Both the position numbers and the translations under genes were made by a program. The notes under the pieces are model-generated. The model did no database searches, was not told the DNA's origin, and saw only the letters and a list, made by a program, of their open reading frames with translations. Source: Pseudomonadota bacterium (GTDB taxonomy: Bacteria > Myxococcota_A > Polyangia > Polyangiales > Polyangiaceae). Taken from it: a stretch of DNA of 5,202 nucleotides. Of this stretch, positions 1 to 5,176 are shown piece by piece; position 1 is the first letter of the stretch; each line of letters opens with the position of its first letter. Where the stretch lies: positions 1-5,202 of the forward strand of contig QGUH01000354.1 in NCBI GenBank assembly GCA_003242355.1, written 5' to 3'.

Positions 1-115
1 TGAATGCTGTACTGCGTGATGTTGTTAAGTGTTTTTTTTTTTTTTATGCTACGGCGGCACTCGAAGATCTCACTTTCCTCTTTGGCCGCAGCCGTCGATT
101 TGTATAAAGGACAGA
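1..115. other. Anomalous AT-rich left end (possible contig-edge or chimeric sequence)
   Basis: The first ~45 bases and, less strongly, the stretch to about 115 are far poorer in G and C than the rest of the window. A run of 14 T residues occupies 32-45. The minus-strand gene that enters from the right loses its family-like character after residue 353, around position 112, and ends at a TAA made from the T run (44-46). A GGATCC site lies at 117-122, close to the change in composition. This looks like an assembly edge, a cloning junction or leftover read-end sequence rather than native chromosome. I recognise no specific vector or adapter. A natural AT-rich insertion cannot be excluded. Confidence 0.5.
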
Positions 116-1171
116 AGGATCCCAGAGCCCAATCGCGCGGCTCAGCGCCGCGATGAAGCCCACCGTCTCCGGGTCTCGGCCGAAACGCGTCGCGAACTTC
201 GCGACCAGCGAGCGCGGCGTGCCGACGCCCGGGCGCACCTCGACCGATGGGTCGCGCACGGCGAGCGCCATCGCGAGCGCCAGCGGCGCCGGATCGTCGA
301 CGAACCGCGCGCGGCGCGGCGCGTGATCTTCGCCCAGCACGAACGAGCGGATCTCGCGGCGCTGCGCCTCGCGCTCCGCGCGCCGCTCCGCGCCCACGAT
401 CGCCGACACCTCGGTCGGGATCACGTGGCGGTTCGGGTGGATGGGAATCAACAGACCACGACGCTCGAGCGCGAATCCGACCCCGCGACGCGAGGGCGTC
501 GCGCCCGTCGCACCACGCAAGCGCATCGGCTCTCGTTCGAGATCGAGCAGCTCCTCGGTATCGACCTCGCCGCCGACGTTGTCGATGGCGAGCAACAGCT
601 TCTTCTCGAGCGGCGCAAGCTCCTCGATTTCCCGCGCGAGCCGCTCGGGGTTGCTCAACACCTCCCACGCGGGCTCGAGGCAAAGCGCCACGGGGGGCGT
701 CGCCGGGCGCCCGAGGTAGTGGGCAGCGATGCTGGCCGCGACCTCCTGCGTGAGCTGGTTCAAAAGCGCCCGCATCCCGCGCGGGTCCTCACCCTCCCAG
801 GGACGAAGCACGAGCAGATGCGCGCTCGGAACGAGGAGCTCGACCCCATCGCCATTGCCCCGCACGAACACGACGCCGCGCGCCACGAGCGGCTCTACGG
901 CGGCCGGCAAGGAGCGGGTCTGCAAAACCCCTCCGCGCTCGGCGATGCGATAGAGGAGCTCGCGCGTCGGGCCGGGCAACAGGCCGGGATCGCGCAGCTC
1001 GGGGAGTTGGACGAGGGCACGCGCCACTTGCGACGGAACGTCGATGCGCTTGGCCTCGTCGATGCGAATCCGCAGCCGAGTGATCAGCGACTCGAGCTCA
1101 CGCTCTGGCAATTGCCGCAAGACATCGACGAGTCGGATGGGCTCTCTGCGGTCGGTGCGAGGCATGGACAT
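44..1171 (-). CDS. XPB/Ssl2-like helicase-associated domain protein, N-terminal part (3' end truncated or replaced)
   Basis: The reading frame gives 375 residues from an ATG at 1171; a second ATG at residue 3 is an alternative start. The protein is soluble and helical, with no signal peptide. It resembles the large 'helicase-associated' proteins of actinobacteria and myxobacteria related to XPB/Ssl2, which lack the N-terminal helicase motor and have poorly defined roles, presumably in DNA repair or transcription. Visible features are a VDVLRQLPERELESLI opening helix (residues 15-30), a segment around LRPWEGEDPRGM (122-133), a winged-helix-like part with GGEVDTEELLDLEREPMRLR (200-219), and RRGLLIPIHPNRHVIPTEV (237-255). 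Family members are much longer, to my recollection about 700-800 residues, so the C-terminal half is missing. Residues after about 353 (DPS), including the lysine/arginine-rich NRRLRPKRKVRSS, are encoded by the atypical left-end DNA and are probably not native. It is transcribed divergently from the HD gene. Family assignment is by memory and moderate. Confidence 0.6.
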   Translation of the reverse strand: MSMPRTDRREPIRLVDVLRQLPERELESLITRLRIRIDEAKRIDVPSQVARALVQLPELRDPGLLPGPTRELLYRIAERGGVLQTRSLPAAVEPLVARGVVFVRGNGDGVELLVPSAHLLVLRPWEGEDPRGMRALLNQLTQEVAASIAAHYLGRPATPPVALCLEPAWEVLSNPERLAREIEELAPLEKKLLLAIDNVGGEVDTEELLDLEREPMRLRGATGATPSRRGVGFALERRGLLIPIHPNRHVIPTEVSAIVGAERRAEREAQRREIRSFVLGEDHAPRRARFVDDPAPLALAMALAVRDPSVEVRPGVGTPRSLVAKFATRFGRDPETVGFIAALSRAIGLWDPSVLYTNRRLRPKRKVRSSSAAVA

Positions 1172-1199
1172 GACTTCGTTTCTTCAGAGCTCGGTCGTA

Positions 1200-1273
1200 A
1201 CGGTCCGGGGCACCGAGGAGGCAGTGCCCCAGTCACGGTTCGCCCGCTCGTTCCCGACGGTGAAGCGGACCGT
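1200..1273. repeat. 8-bp perfect inverted repeat, arms 58 bases apart
   Basis: ACGGTCCG at 1200-1207 is the exact reverse complement of CGGACCGT at 1266-1273. The arms flank a separate 7-bp hairpin and lie 28 and 94 bases upstream of the helicase-like gene's start. The position would suit a repressor or activator that binds two half-sites and loops DNA. An 8-bp match at this distance in GC-rich DNA can also arise by chance. Confidence 0.3.
1207..1230. promoter_or_regulatory. GC-rich hairpin/inverted repeat in the helicase-like gene's upstream region
   Basis: GGGGCAC (1207-1213) and GTGCCCC (1224-1230) form a perfect 7-bp stem with a 10-base loop containing GAGGAGG. It lies 36 bases upstream of the minus-strand start codon, so it is either in the 5' leader of that transcript or an operator near its promoter. 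There is no T run, so a standard intrinsic terminator is unlikely. Confidence 0.35.
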
Positions 1274-1393
1274 ATGCGTCAATCCATAAGGGGTAACCTG
1301 CCTACTCAAGCCCGAATCCGGCGGGAGCGCAAGCGCCCCAACCCGCGCAGAATGCACGAGCTTTGGGCTCGCCGACCGATGCGCAGGACGGCT

Positions 1394-1433
1394 CGAGGGC
1401 GGTGAGCCGCCTCGCGTGTCCCGCGCTGGGACG
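1394..1433 (+). promoter_or_regulatory. Two adjacent small hairpins just upstream of the HD gene
   Basis: The first hairpin has GGCGG (1398-1402) pairing with CCGCC (1407-1411) around a TGAG tetraloop; it can be extended by CGA with TCG (1394-1396 with 1412-1414) across one bulged G. The second has GTCCC (1418-1422) pairing with GGGAC (1428-1432) around GCGCT. They end 22 bases before the HD start codon. If transcribed they would form a structured leader; if not, they may be binding sites. No ribosome binding site separates them clearly from the start. Confidence 0.3.
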
Positions 1434-1438
1434 GGGTG

Positions 1439-1444
1439 TAGACT
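1439..1444 (+). promoter_or_regulatory. Possible -10 element (TAGACT) before the HD gene
   Basis: TAGACT matches the TATAAT consensus at four of six positions and lies 11 bases upstream of the HD start codon. Transcription from it would begin only a few bases before the ATG, giving a leaderless or nearly leaderless mRNA. That would fit the missing Shine-Dalgarno sequence, but no matching -35 element is seen. Confidence 0.2.
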
Positions 1445-1455
1445 CGGCCGGCCTT

Positions 1456-2754
1456 ATGATCCTTCGCGACCCGGTGCACGGTCTCGTCTCCTTCGAATCC
1501 ACCGAGGAGGCGATAATTCCAGCGCTCCTCGAAGCCCAGGAGCTCCAACGCCTGCGCCGGATTCGGCAGATGGGTCTCGCGTCGCTCGCGTATCCTGGGG
1601 CCGATCACACGCGCTTCTCGCACGCGCTCGGGGCGGCCCACGTGATGACCCGTCTGCTCCGCCGCCTGCGCGCCATCCACGACGAGCTTCCCGAGGAACA
1701 GCGGGTCACGCCGGAGCGCGCGCGGGAGGCCCTGGCGGCCGCGCTCTTGCACGATCTCGGCCACGGTCCGTTCTCGCACCTCTTCGAAGAGGCGCTCCCG
1801 GAGACCCGACGGCACGAGGAATGGACGCTCCGGCTCGTGCTCGACCCAGCGACCGAGGTGCATCGCATCCTCGTGCGCTTCGACTCCACGCTTCCGGAGC
1901 GCGTCGTCGATCTGGTGCGCGGACGCCATCCCATCACCTTCCTTTCGCGCGCCGTGAGCGGGACCTTCGACGTAGACCGGTGTGACTACCTCTTGCGCGA
2001 CGCGCACTTCACGGGCGTCGGTTACGGCAAGTTCGATCTCGATTGGTTGCTCCGCAGCCTGCGGCTCGGCATCGCCGAGAGCCCGCGCGTCGCCCCCGCG
2101 CTCGCCATCGACGGGACGAAGGGGATCCAGGCGATCGAGTCGTTCCTGCTCGCGCGCCTGTTCATGTTTCAGCAGGTCTATTTCCACAAGACCGAGCGCG
2201 CGAGCGAGTGGATGCTGCGCCGGCTGTTCATTCGCCTGCGCGAACGCTTGCTCGACGGGGGGCCCGTCGCCGGCGTGCCGAAGGGCGTCTCCGACATCGC
2301 CCGCTCCGGGGATACCGACCTCGGCTCGTACCTCGCGCTCGACGATGCCGTGCTCTGGGTCGCCATCGCACGGCTCCGGGACGATCCCGATCCCGTGCTC
2401 TCCGATCTCGCGCGGCGGCTCTACTCGCGCACGCTGTTCAAGACCTACGAGCTCTTCGGCGAGCAGACGGCGCCCGAGGCGCGCACGCGCGCGCTCGAGA
2501 TTGCCCGCGACGTCGCGCGCGCGCACGGCTTCGATCCCGACGTGTTCGTCGGGCTCGACCTGGCGCGGACCGTGACGTTCGACGATTCCGACGACCCGCT
2601 CACGGTGATGTTCCCCGGCGGGACGGCGCGGCGCCTCGCGGACGTTTCCTTCTTGATTGGGCGCCTCGCTGGGCAGAGCGTCGAGCGGGTTCGCTTGGTG
2701 TTCGCCCCCGAGCTCCGCGAAGACATCCGGAGCGCGCTCGCTTCCTTTCGATGA
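1456..2754 (+). CDS. HD-domain phosphohydrolase, SAMHD1/COG1078-type (probable dNTP triphosphohydrolase)
   Basis: The protein has 432 residues and is predicted to be cytosolic. The ATG at 1456 is chosen because MILRDPVHGLV matches the usual family N-terminus (IxDPVHG); the frame is open upstream to about 1363 but that extension looks non-coding. The HD metal site is complete: His56 in HTRFSHALG (51-59), His99-Asp100 in LLHDLGHGPFSH (97-108), and Asp174 in DVDRCDYLLRDAHFTG (172-187). These correspond to SAMHD1 H167, H206/D207 and D311. His103 and His120 (HEEW) match further active-site positions. Proteins of this family, such as Enterococcus EF1143 and human SAMHD1, convert dNTPs to deoxynucleoside plus triphosphate, often with nucleotide activation and oligomerisation. 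The precise substrate cannot be read from the sequence. The stop overlaps the next gene's ATG (ATGA), indicating co-translation. No Shine-Dalgarno sequence is evident at its own start. Confidence 0.9.
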   Translation: MILRDPVHGLVSFESTEEAIIPALLEAQELQRLRRIRQMGLASLAYPGADHTRFSHALGAAHVMTRLLRRLRAIHDELPEEQRVTPERAREALAAALLHDLGHGPFSHLFEEALPETRRHEEWTLRLVLDPATEVHRILVRFDSTLPERVVDLVRGRHPITFLSRAVSGTFDVDRCDYLLRDAHFTGVGYGKFDLDWLLRSLRLGIAESPRVAPALAIDGTKGIQAIESFLLARLFMFQQVYFHKTERASEWMLRRLFIRLRERLLDGGPVAGVPKGVSDIARSGDTDLGSYLALDDAVLWVAIARLRDDPDPVLSDLARRLYSRTLFKTYELFGEQTAPEARTRALEIARDVARAHGFDPDVFVGLDLARTVTFDDSDDPLTVMFPGGTARRLADVSFLIGRLAGQSVERVRLVFAPELREDIRSALASFR

Positions 2755-3428
2755 GCCGCACGGTGCGCTCTCCATCGTCATCGTCCCGGCGAGCACGGCT
2801 CCGCTGGACGTTCTTGCCCCTCGGTCTCGCCGTTCTGCTCGGCGCGCCCCCCGCCCCCGCGGACGGAACCCGTGAACGCGACACGGCGCGGCCGCTGCGC
2901 GGCGTGGTCCGGCCGCGCGATGTCCCGGCTCACGACGGCGTGTACGGGCGCTTCGACGGGGACCTCTTCCTCACGCTCGGCGCGGGCATCGACGTGGGTG
3001 GCGGCGCGCGCGTGGGCGCGGTGGGGCGTGCGTTGCTCTTCCACAGCGCGGGCGTCACGCTCGGCTATGCGCGCGCCCTCGGGGAGGCCGACGTCGAACA
3101 GCTCGGCTTCGTGGGCATCGAGCTCCGGCCCCTGTTCTTGCCGCGCTTCGCCCTCGATCTCGAAACGAACAGCCCGCTCGTCGATCTCACGCTCGACTCC
3201 TTGGCGCTCGGTGTCGGCGGGTTCTTCGCGGAAGAGCGGAGCGACTCGGGCCGAAGGCGAGCGGGCGTCGAGGCGACGCTCGGGTTCGGCGTCCCGCTCT
3301 TCGCCGAGGCGCGCGGCCCCTGGATCGAAGCGCGGGGCGCGCTCCGCCCCGCGCTACACGGACCCGCCGGACAAGTGTTCGTGTTCCTGAGCTGGTACGA
3401 GCCCTTGCTGAGCCCTCTCGTCGATTGA
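2751..3428 (+). CDS. Predicted exported beta-rich protein of unknown function (possible outer-membrane barrel)
   Basis: The gene encodes 225 residues and starts at an ATG overlapping the HD gene's TGA (ATGA). No clear Shine-Dalgarno sequence precedes it, so translation probably depends on coupling. The N-terminus looks like a signal peptide: a basic serine/arginine-rich region (3-18), a hydrophobic core TFLPLGLAVLLG (20-31), and a likely cut after APA at residue 37. The mature ~188 residues show alternating hydrophobic and polar positions and glycine-rich turns, for example GDLFLTLGAGIDVGGG near the start and VFVFLSWYEPLLSPLVD at the end. This suits a small outer-membrane beta-barrel or a periplasmic beta-rich protein. 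No lipobox cysteine or enzyme motif is seen. It resembles uncharacterised myxobacterial proteins I recall, including the phrase RPLFLPRFALDLE, but I cannot name a family. Exported location is a reasonable inference; the function is unknown. Confidence 0.75.
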   Translation: MSRTVRSPSSSSRRARLRWTFLPLGLAVLLGAPPAPADGTRERDTARPLRGVVRPRDVPAHDGVYGRFDGDLFLTLGAGIDVGGGARVGAVGRALLFHSAGVTLGYARALGEADVEQLGFVGIELRPLFLPRFALDLETNSPLVDLTLDSLALGVGGFFAEERSDSGRRRAGVEATLGFGVPLFAEARGPWIEARGALRPALHGPAGQVFVFLSWYEPLLSPLVD

Positions 3429-3430
3429 TC

Positions 3431-3505
3431 GTCGTGAGAGCAGCCCTCACGCGGGTGGGTTCGAGGCGTGTCCCGCGCGTTGATCCACGGCGTGCCGCTC
3501 GCGAC
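3431..3505. repeat. Direct repeat copy A (degenerate, 75 bases)
   Basis: This copy begins GTCGTG and ends with CACGGCGTGCCGCTCGCGAC, the same 20 bases that end copies B and C; the identity with C extends to 23 bases. The middle part keeps CTCACGCGGGT and GAGGCG but has lost two blocks relative to copy C. Read on the minus strand in the frame used by the DUF482 gene it gives RRERHAV, then a changed stretch, then PPA and a TGA. It therefore mimics the tail of that gene with a net loss of 12 bases. Confidence 0.75.
3433..3451 (+). terminator. Small hairpin directly after the plus-strand operon
   Basis: CGTGAG (3433-3438) pairs with CTCACG (3446-3451) around a seven-base loop, beginning five bases after the TGA of the exported-protein gene. 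There is no T run, so intrinsic termination would be weak. It may instead protect the mRNA 3' end. It lies inside repeat copy A and the pairing is absent from copies B and C. Confidence 0.3.
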
Positions 3506-3512
3506 GCGGGTA

Positions 3513-3595
3513 GTCGTGCACGAAAACGGCCCTCTTGCGGGGTTCAAGCGTATCTCACGCGTCGCCTCGATCTCGCACGGCGTGCCGCTCGCGAC
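3513..3595. repeat. Direct repeat copy B (degenerate, 83 bases)
   Basis: Aligned by eye to copy C (3688-3778), 72 of 83 bases are identical, with two gaps of three and five bases. It opens with the 10-base palindrome TCGTGCACGA (3514-3523), shared with copy C. The five-base gap breaks the reading frame of the DUF482 tail, so on the minus strand it reads RERHAV followed by an early stop. It is a non-coding relic. Confidence 0.8.
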
Positions 3596-3632
3596 ACCCC
3601 ACGGGCTTGCGGTTGAGCGCCCGTTTCGGGGT
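3596..3632. terminator. Imperfect 11-bp hairpin, candidate bidirectional terminator
   Basis: ACCCC (3596-3600) pairs with GGGGT (3628-3632) and ACGGGC (3601-3606) pairs with GCCCGT (3619-3624), with a three-base bulge TTC (3625-3627) and a 12-base loop. A stem this long between convergent genes is where a terminator is expected. Neither side has a strong T tract, so activity is uncertain. Confidence 0.4.
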
Positions 3633-3687
3633 GGCGATGCTTCGGGCTCTGCCGGATGAGACCTTCACGGGACGGACTCGGGGCACG

Positions 3688-3778
3688 GTCGTGCACGAGA
3701 ACGGCCTTCACGCGGGTTTGAGGCGCATCTCGCGCGTGGCTTCTTCGATCTCGCGCTCCACGGCGTGCCGCTCGCGAC
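3688..3778. repeat. Direct repeat copy C, covering the 3' end of the DUF482 gene
   Basis: This 91-base unit is the longest of the three and appears to be the source. It spans 20 bases downstream of the DUF482 stop (including palindrome TCGTGCACGA at 3689-3698), the TGA itself (3708-3710) and the last 22 codons or so. Copies A and B carry the same order of sequence in the same orientation. Confidence 0.8.
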
Positions 3779-4862
3779 GCAAGAAGTCGCGCACCGTGAG
3801 ATCGAGGCGCGGCGAGGCCAGGTGGTGGACGCTGTACGTGGGCGTCGGCGCGAAGCCACGGACGAGCTTGTGCTCACCGCCCGCTCCCGGCTCGAATCGC
3901 GTCACCTTGTGGGCGATGGCGCGCTCGATGCCTCGATAGAAACAGACCTCGAAGTGGAGAAAGCTCCGTTCCTCGAGCGCGCCCCAATACCTGCCGTACA
4001 GAACGCCGTTGCCGAGCACGTTGAACGCGCCGGCGATCCGCCGTTTCGAGGCCCGATCGCGCGCAACCACGAGCTCGATGGCATACCGCAAGCGTGAAAG
4101 GACCTCCTCGAAAAACGCCTGGTTCAGGTACGGCCGCCCCCAGAGATACCGATCGACGGTGGCTCGGTAGAACGCATGCACGAAGCTCGCGAGCTCCGGG
4201 CCGAGATCGCTGCCGGTGAGCACTTCGATGTCGATGCCGGAAGCCAATGCGTCCCGGCGCTCCCGCCGGATCTGGTTTCTGCGCTTCGACGTGAACCGCG
4301 ACAAGAAGTCGTCGAAGGTCGCGTAGCCCGCGTTGTGCCATTGGAACTGGATTCCCGTGCGCAACGCGAGTCCCTCCTCGGCGAGCACGTCGGCATCGTC
4401 CCGCGTCGGAAAGAGGACGTGCGCGCTCGAAAGCCCGAGCGCGTCCACGAGCCGTCGCAGCGCCTCGGGCAGCGCGCGCAACAGCTCGTCCCGATCCGCG
4501 CCCGAACGCACGAGCAAACGCGGCCCGGTCGCCGGCGTGAACGGGACCGAGAGGACGAGCTTGGGGTAGTACCGCACGCCGAGCGAGCGCTCCGCAAAAC
4601 GCGCCCAGGACTGATCGAACACGAACTCGCCGTCGCTGTTGCCCTTGACGTAGGCCGGCGCGAACGCGAGCGTTTCTTCGCCGCGATGCAGGCTGATGTG
4701 ACACGGCATCCACCCCGACTCGGGCGTCACGCACCCCGTCTGCTCGAGGGCATCGAGCCAGGCGAAGCTCAGAAAGGGCGACGGGTACGGCTCGAAGAGG
4801 CTCCGATGGCGCTCCTCGCCGAACGCCCGCATCGACGGCCACGTGCGTACCTCCAACGTCAC
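3708..4862 (-). CDS. DUF482 / FemAB-like (GNAT-fold) protein, COG3146 'peptidogalycan biosynthesis' family
   Basis: The protein has 384 residues, the usual family length as I recall it. The start is the GTG at 4862, which overlaps the upstream PLD gene's TGA (GTGA) and has GGAAG five bases before it; the frame is open further upstream but only inside the PLD gene. Family signatures run in order: PFLSFAWLDALE (29-40), GWMPCH (50-55), YVKGNSDGEFVFDQSWA (71-87), YYPKLVLSVPFTPATGPRLL (98-117), QFQWHNAGYATFDDFL (172-187), SKRRNQIRRER (192-202), YGRYWG (289-294), LHFEVCFY (302-309) and GGEHKLVRGF (328-337). Members resemble FemAB aminoacyl- and GNAT acyltransferases; the true substrate is unestablished. 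There is no signal peptide, so it is cytoplasmic or membrane-associated. Coupling to a phospholipid enzyme points to envelope work. The C-terminal charged helix (358-380) lies in a DNA segment repeated downstream. Confidence 0.92.
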   Translation of the reverse strand: MTLEVRTWPSMRAFGEERHRSLFEPYPSPFLSFAWLDALEQTGCVTPESGWMPCHISLHRGEETLAFAPAYVKGNSDGEFVFDQSWARFAERSLGVRYYPKLVLSVPFTPATGPRLLVRSGADRDELLRALPEALRRLVDALGLSSAHVLFPTRDDADVLAEEGLALRTGIQFQWHNAGYATFDDFLSRFTSKRRNQIRRERRDALASGIDIEVLTGSDLGPELASFVHAFYRATVDRYLWGRPYLNQAFFEEVLSRLRYAIELVVARDRASKRRIAGAFNVLGNGVLYGRYWGALEERSFLHFEVCFYRGIERAIAHKVTRFEPGAGGEHKLVRGFAPTPTYSVHHLASPRLDLTVRDFLRRERHAVEREIEEATREMRLKPA

Positions 4863-5170
4863 AGAAACTTCCGGAAGCGATACGCGATGAGCTCCAGCAG
4901 GCGATCGCCGAGCGGGCGGAATCGAAATGCGACCGGGTCGACTTCCATGGAGCTTACGAGGTCGCGCTCGAAAGCCGCCTCCATGGCGGCGCCGAAGCTT
5001 TCGTCGAGCACCGTCACGTTGACCTCGAGGTTCCTTCGAAGCGAGAGGTGATCCAGGTTGAACGTGCCAATCGTACTCCAGCGGCCGTCCACGACGGCCG
5101 TCTTGGAGTGAAGGATGCCATGCATCCACTGGTAGATCCGGACCCCGGCGCGCATCAGCCGGTTCCACAC
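4859..5170 (-). CDS. Phospholipase D / cardiolipin synthase (ClsB-like), C-terminal fragment
   Basis: Only the last ~103 residues are present. They contain the second HKD motif, HSKTAVVD followed by GTFN (residues 21-38 of the fragment): His21, Lys23, Asp28, Gly35 and Asn38 of the HxKx4Dx6G(S/T)xN pattern. LDHLSLRRNLEVNV follows, and a helical tail ends RFRKFL. WSTIGTFNLDHLSL strongly recalls E. coli ClsB (YbhO). PLD-type cardiolipin synthases join two phospholipids (ClsB can use phosphatidylethanolamine and phosphatidylglycerol) at the membrane using two HKD motifs, so the first half is missing. The GTG at 5170 is not a believable start, because homology (WNRLMRAGVRIYQW) begins immediately. 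An in-frame TAA at 5177-5179 interrupts the frame two codons further upstream, within the anomalous right-end sequence. The stop overlaps the DUF482 GTG. It is probably an intact gene in the organism, cut here by the sequence end. Confidence 0.85.
   Translation of the reverse strand: MWNRLMRAGVRIYQWMHGILHSKTAVVDGRWSTIGTFNLDHLSLRRNLEVNVTVLDESFGAAMEAAFERDLVSSMEVDPVAFRFRPLGDRLLELIAYRFRKFL
4868..4872 (-). promoter_or_regulatory. Ribosome binding site for the DUF482 gene
   Basis: On the minus strand GGAAG lies five bases before the GTG start at 4862, inside the last codons of the PLD gene. Together with the GTGA overlap it decides this start over the ATG ten codons further in, and supports coupled translation. 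Confidence 0.6.
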
Positions 5171-5176
5171 CTGCTC

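Larger units (their letters stand above)
1172..1455. promoter_or_regulatory. Divergent intergenic region between the helicase-like gene and the HD gene
   Basis: This 284-base gap separates two divergently oriented genes, so it should hold both promoters. No convincing sigma-70 pair is visible. On the minus strand TTGAGT (complement of 1304-1309) and TATGGA (complement of 1283-1288) are only 15 bases apart. On the plus strand TAGACT (1439-1444) could be a -10 element but lacks a clear -35. The gap contains several inverted repeats listed separately. Upstream of the minus-strand start there is only a weak purine tract (GAAGAAACGAAG). Confidence 0.5.
3429..3707. other. Convergent intergenic region with decayed repeats and hairpins
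   Basis: These 279 bases lie between the 3' ends of convergent genes. They hold two imperfect direct repeats related to the end of the minus-strand gene, a small hairpin right after the plus-strand stop, and an imperfect 11-bp hairpin in the middle. Short open frames here have no protein-like character and the repeat copies differ by indels that break frame, so I see no gene. Confidence 0.7.

Noticed and set aside
1..31. Identification of the first 31 bases as a known sequencing adapter
   Set aside because: There is only loose resemblance to common adapter sequences. I could not match one reliably, so I left the origin open.
29..1405. Long plus-strand open frame (458 codons) opposite the helicase-like gene
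   Set aside because: It is arginine- and histidine-rich with no recognisable domain, as expected of antisense frames in GC-rich DNA, while the minus strand shows family-like sequence.
1363..1455. Upstream extension of the HD protein by 31 residues from a TTG
   Set aside because: The extension has no family similarity, crosses two hairpins, and MILRDPVHG at 1456 is the usual N-terminus.
1306..2796. Minus-strand open frame of 496 codons opposite the HD gene
   Set aside because: The plus strand carries a complete HD active site and family N-terminus. The antisense product is low-complexity and matches nothing I know.
3431..3778. CRISPR array
   Set aside because: The units are 75-91 bases, imperfect and unevenly spaced (7 and 92 bases), with one lying inside a coding gene. 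This is not a CRISPR repeat-spacer pattern.
3425..3939. Short plus-strand frames through the repeat region
   Set aside because: They run through degenerate repeats and into the antisense of the DUF482 gene, have no SD or protein-like composition, and are disrupted between repeat copies.
3874..5051. Large frames on both strands overlapping the DUF482 and PLD genes
   Set aside because: They are alanine/arginine-rich shadows of the real minus-strand genes without motifs.
4863..5168. N-terminal extension of the DUF482 protein by 102 residues
   Set aside because: It is an arginine/proline-rich out-of-frame reading of the PLD gene. The GTG at 4862 has an SD and the GTGA overlap, and gives the normal family length.
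4859..5170. Thr in place of Ser in the PLD GSxN element as a sign of inactivation
   Set aside because: GT instead of GS is common in cardiolipin synthases, and His, Lys, Asp and Asn are all kept.
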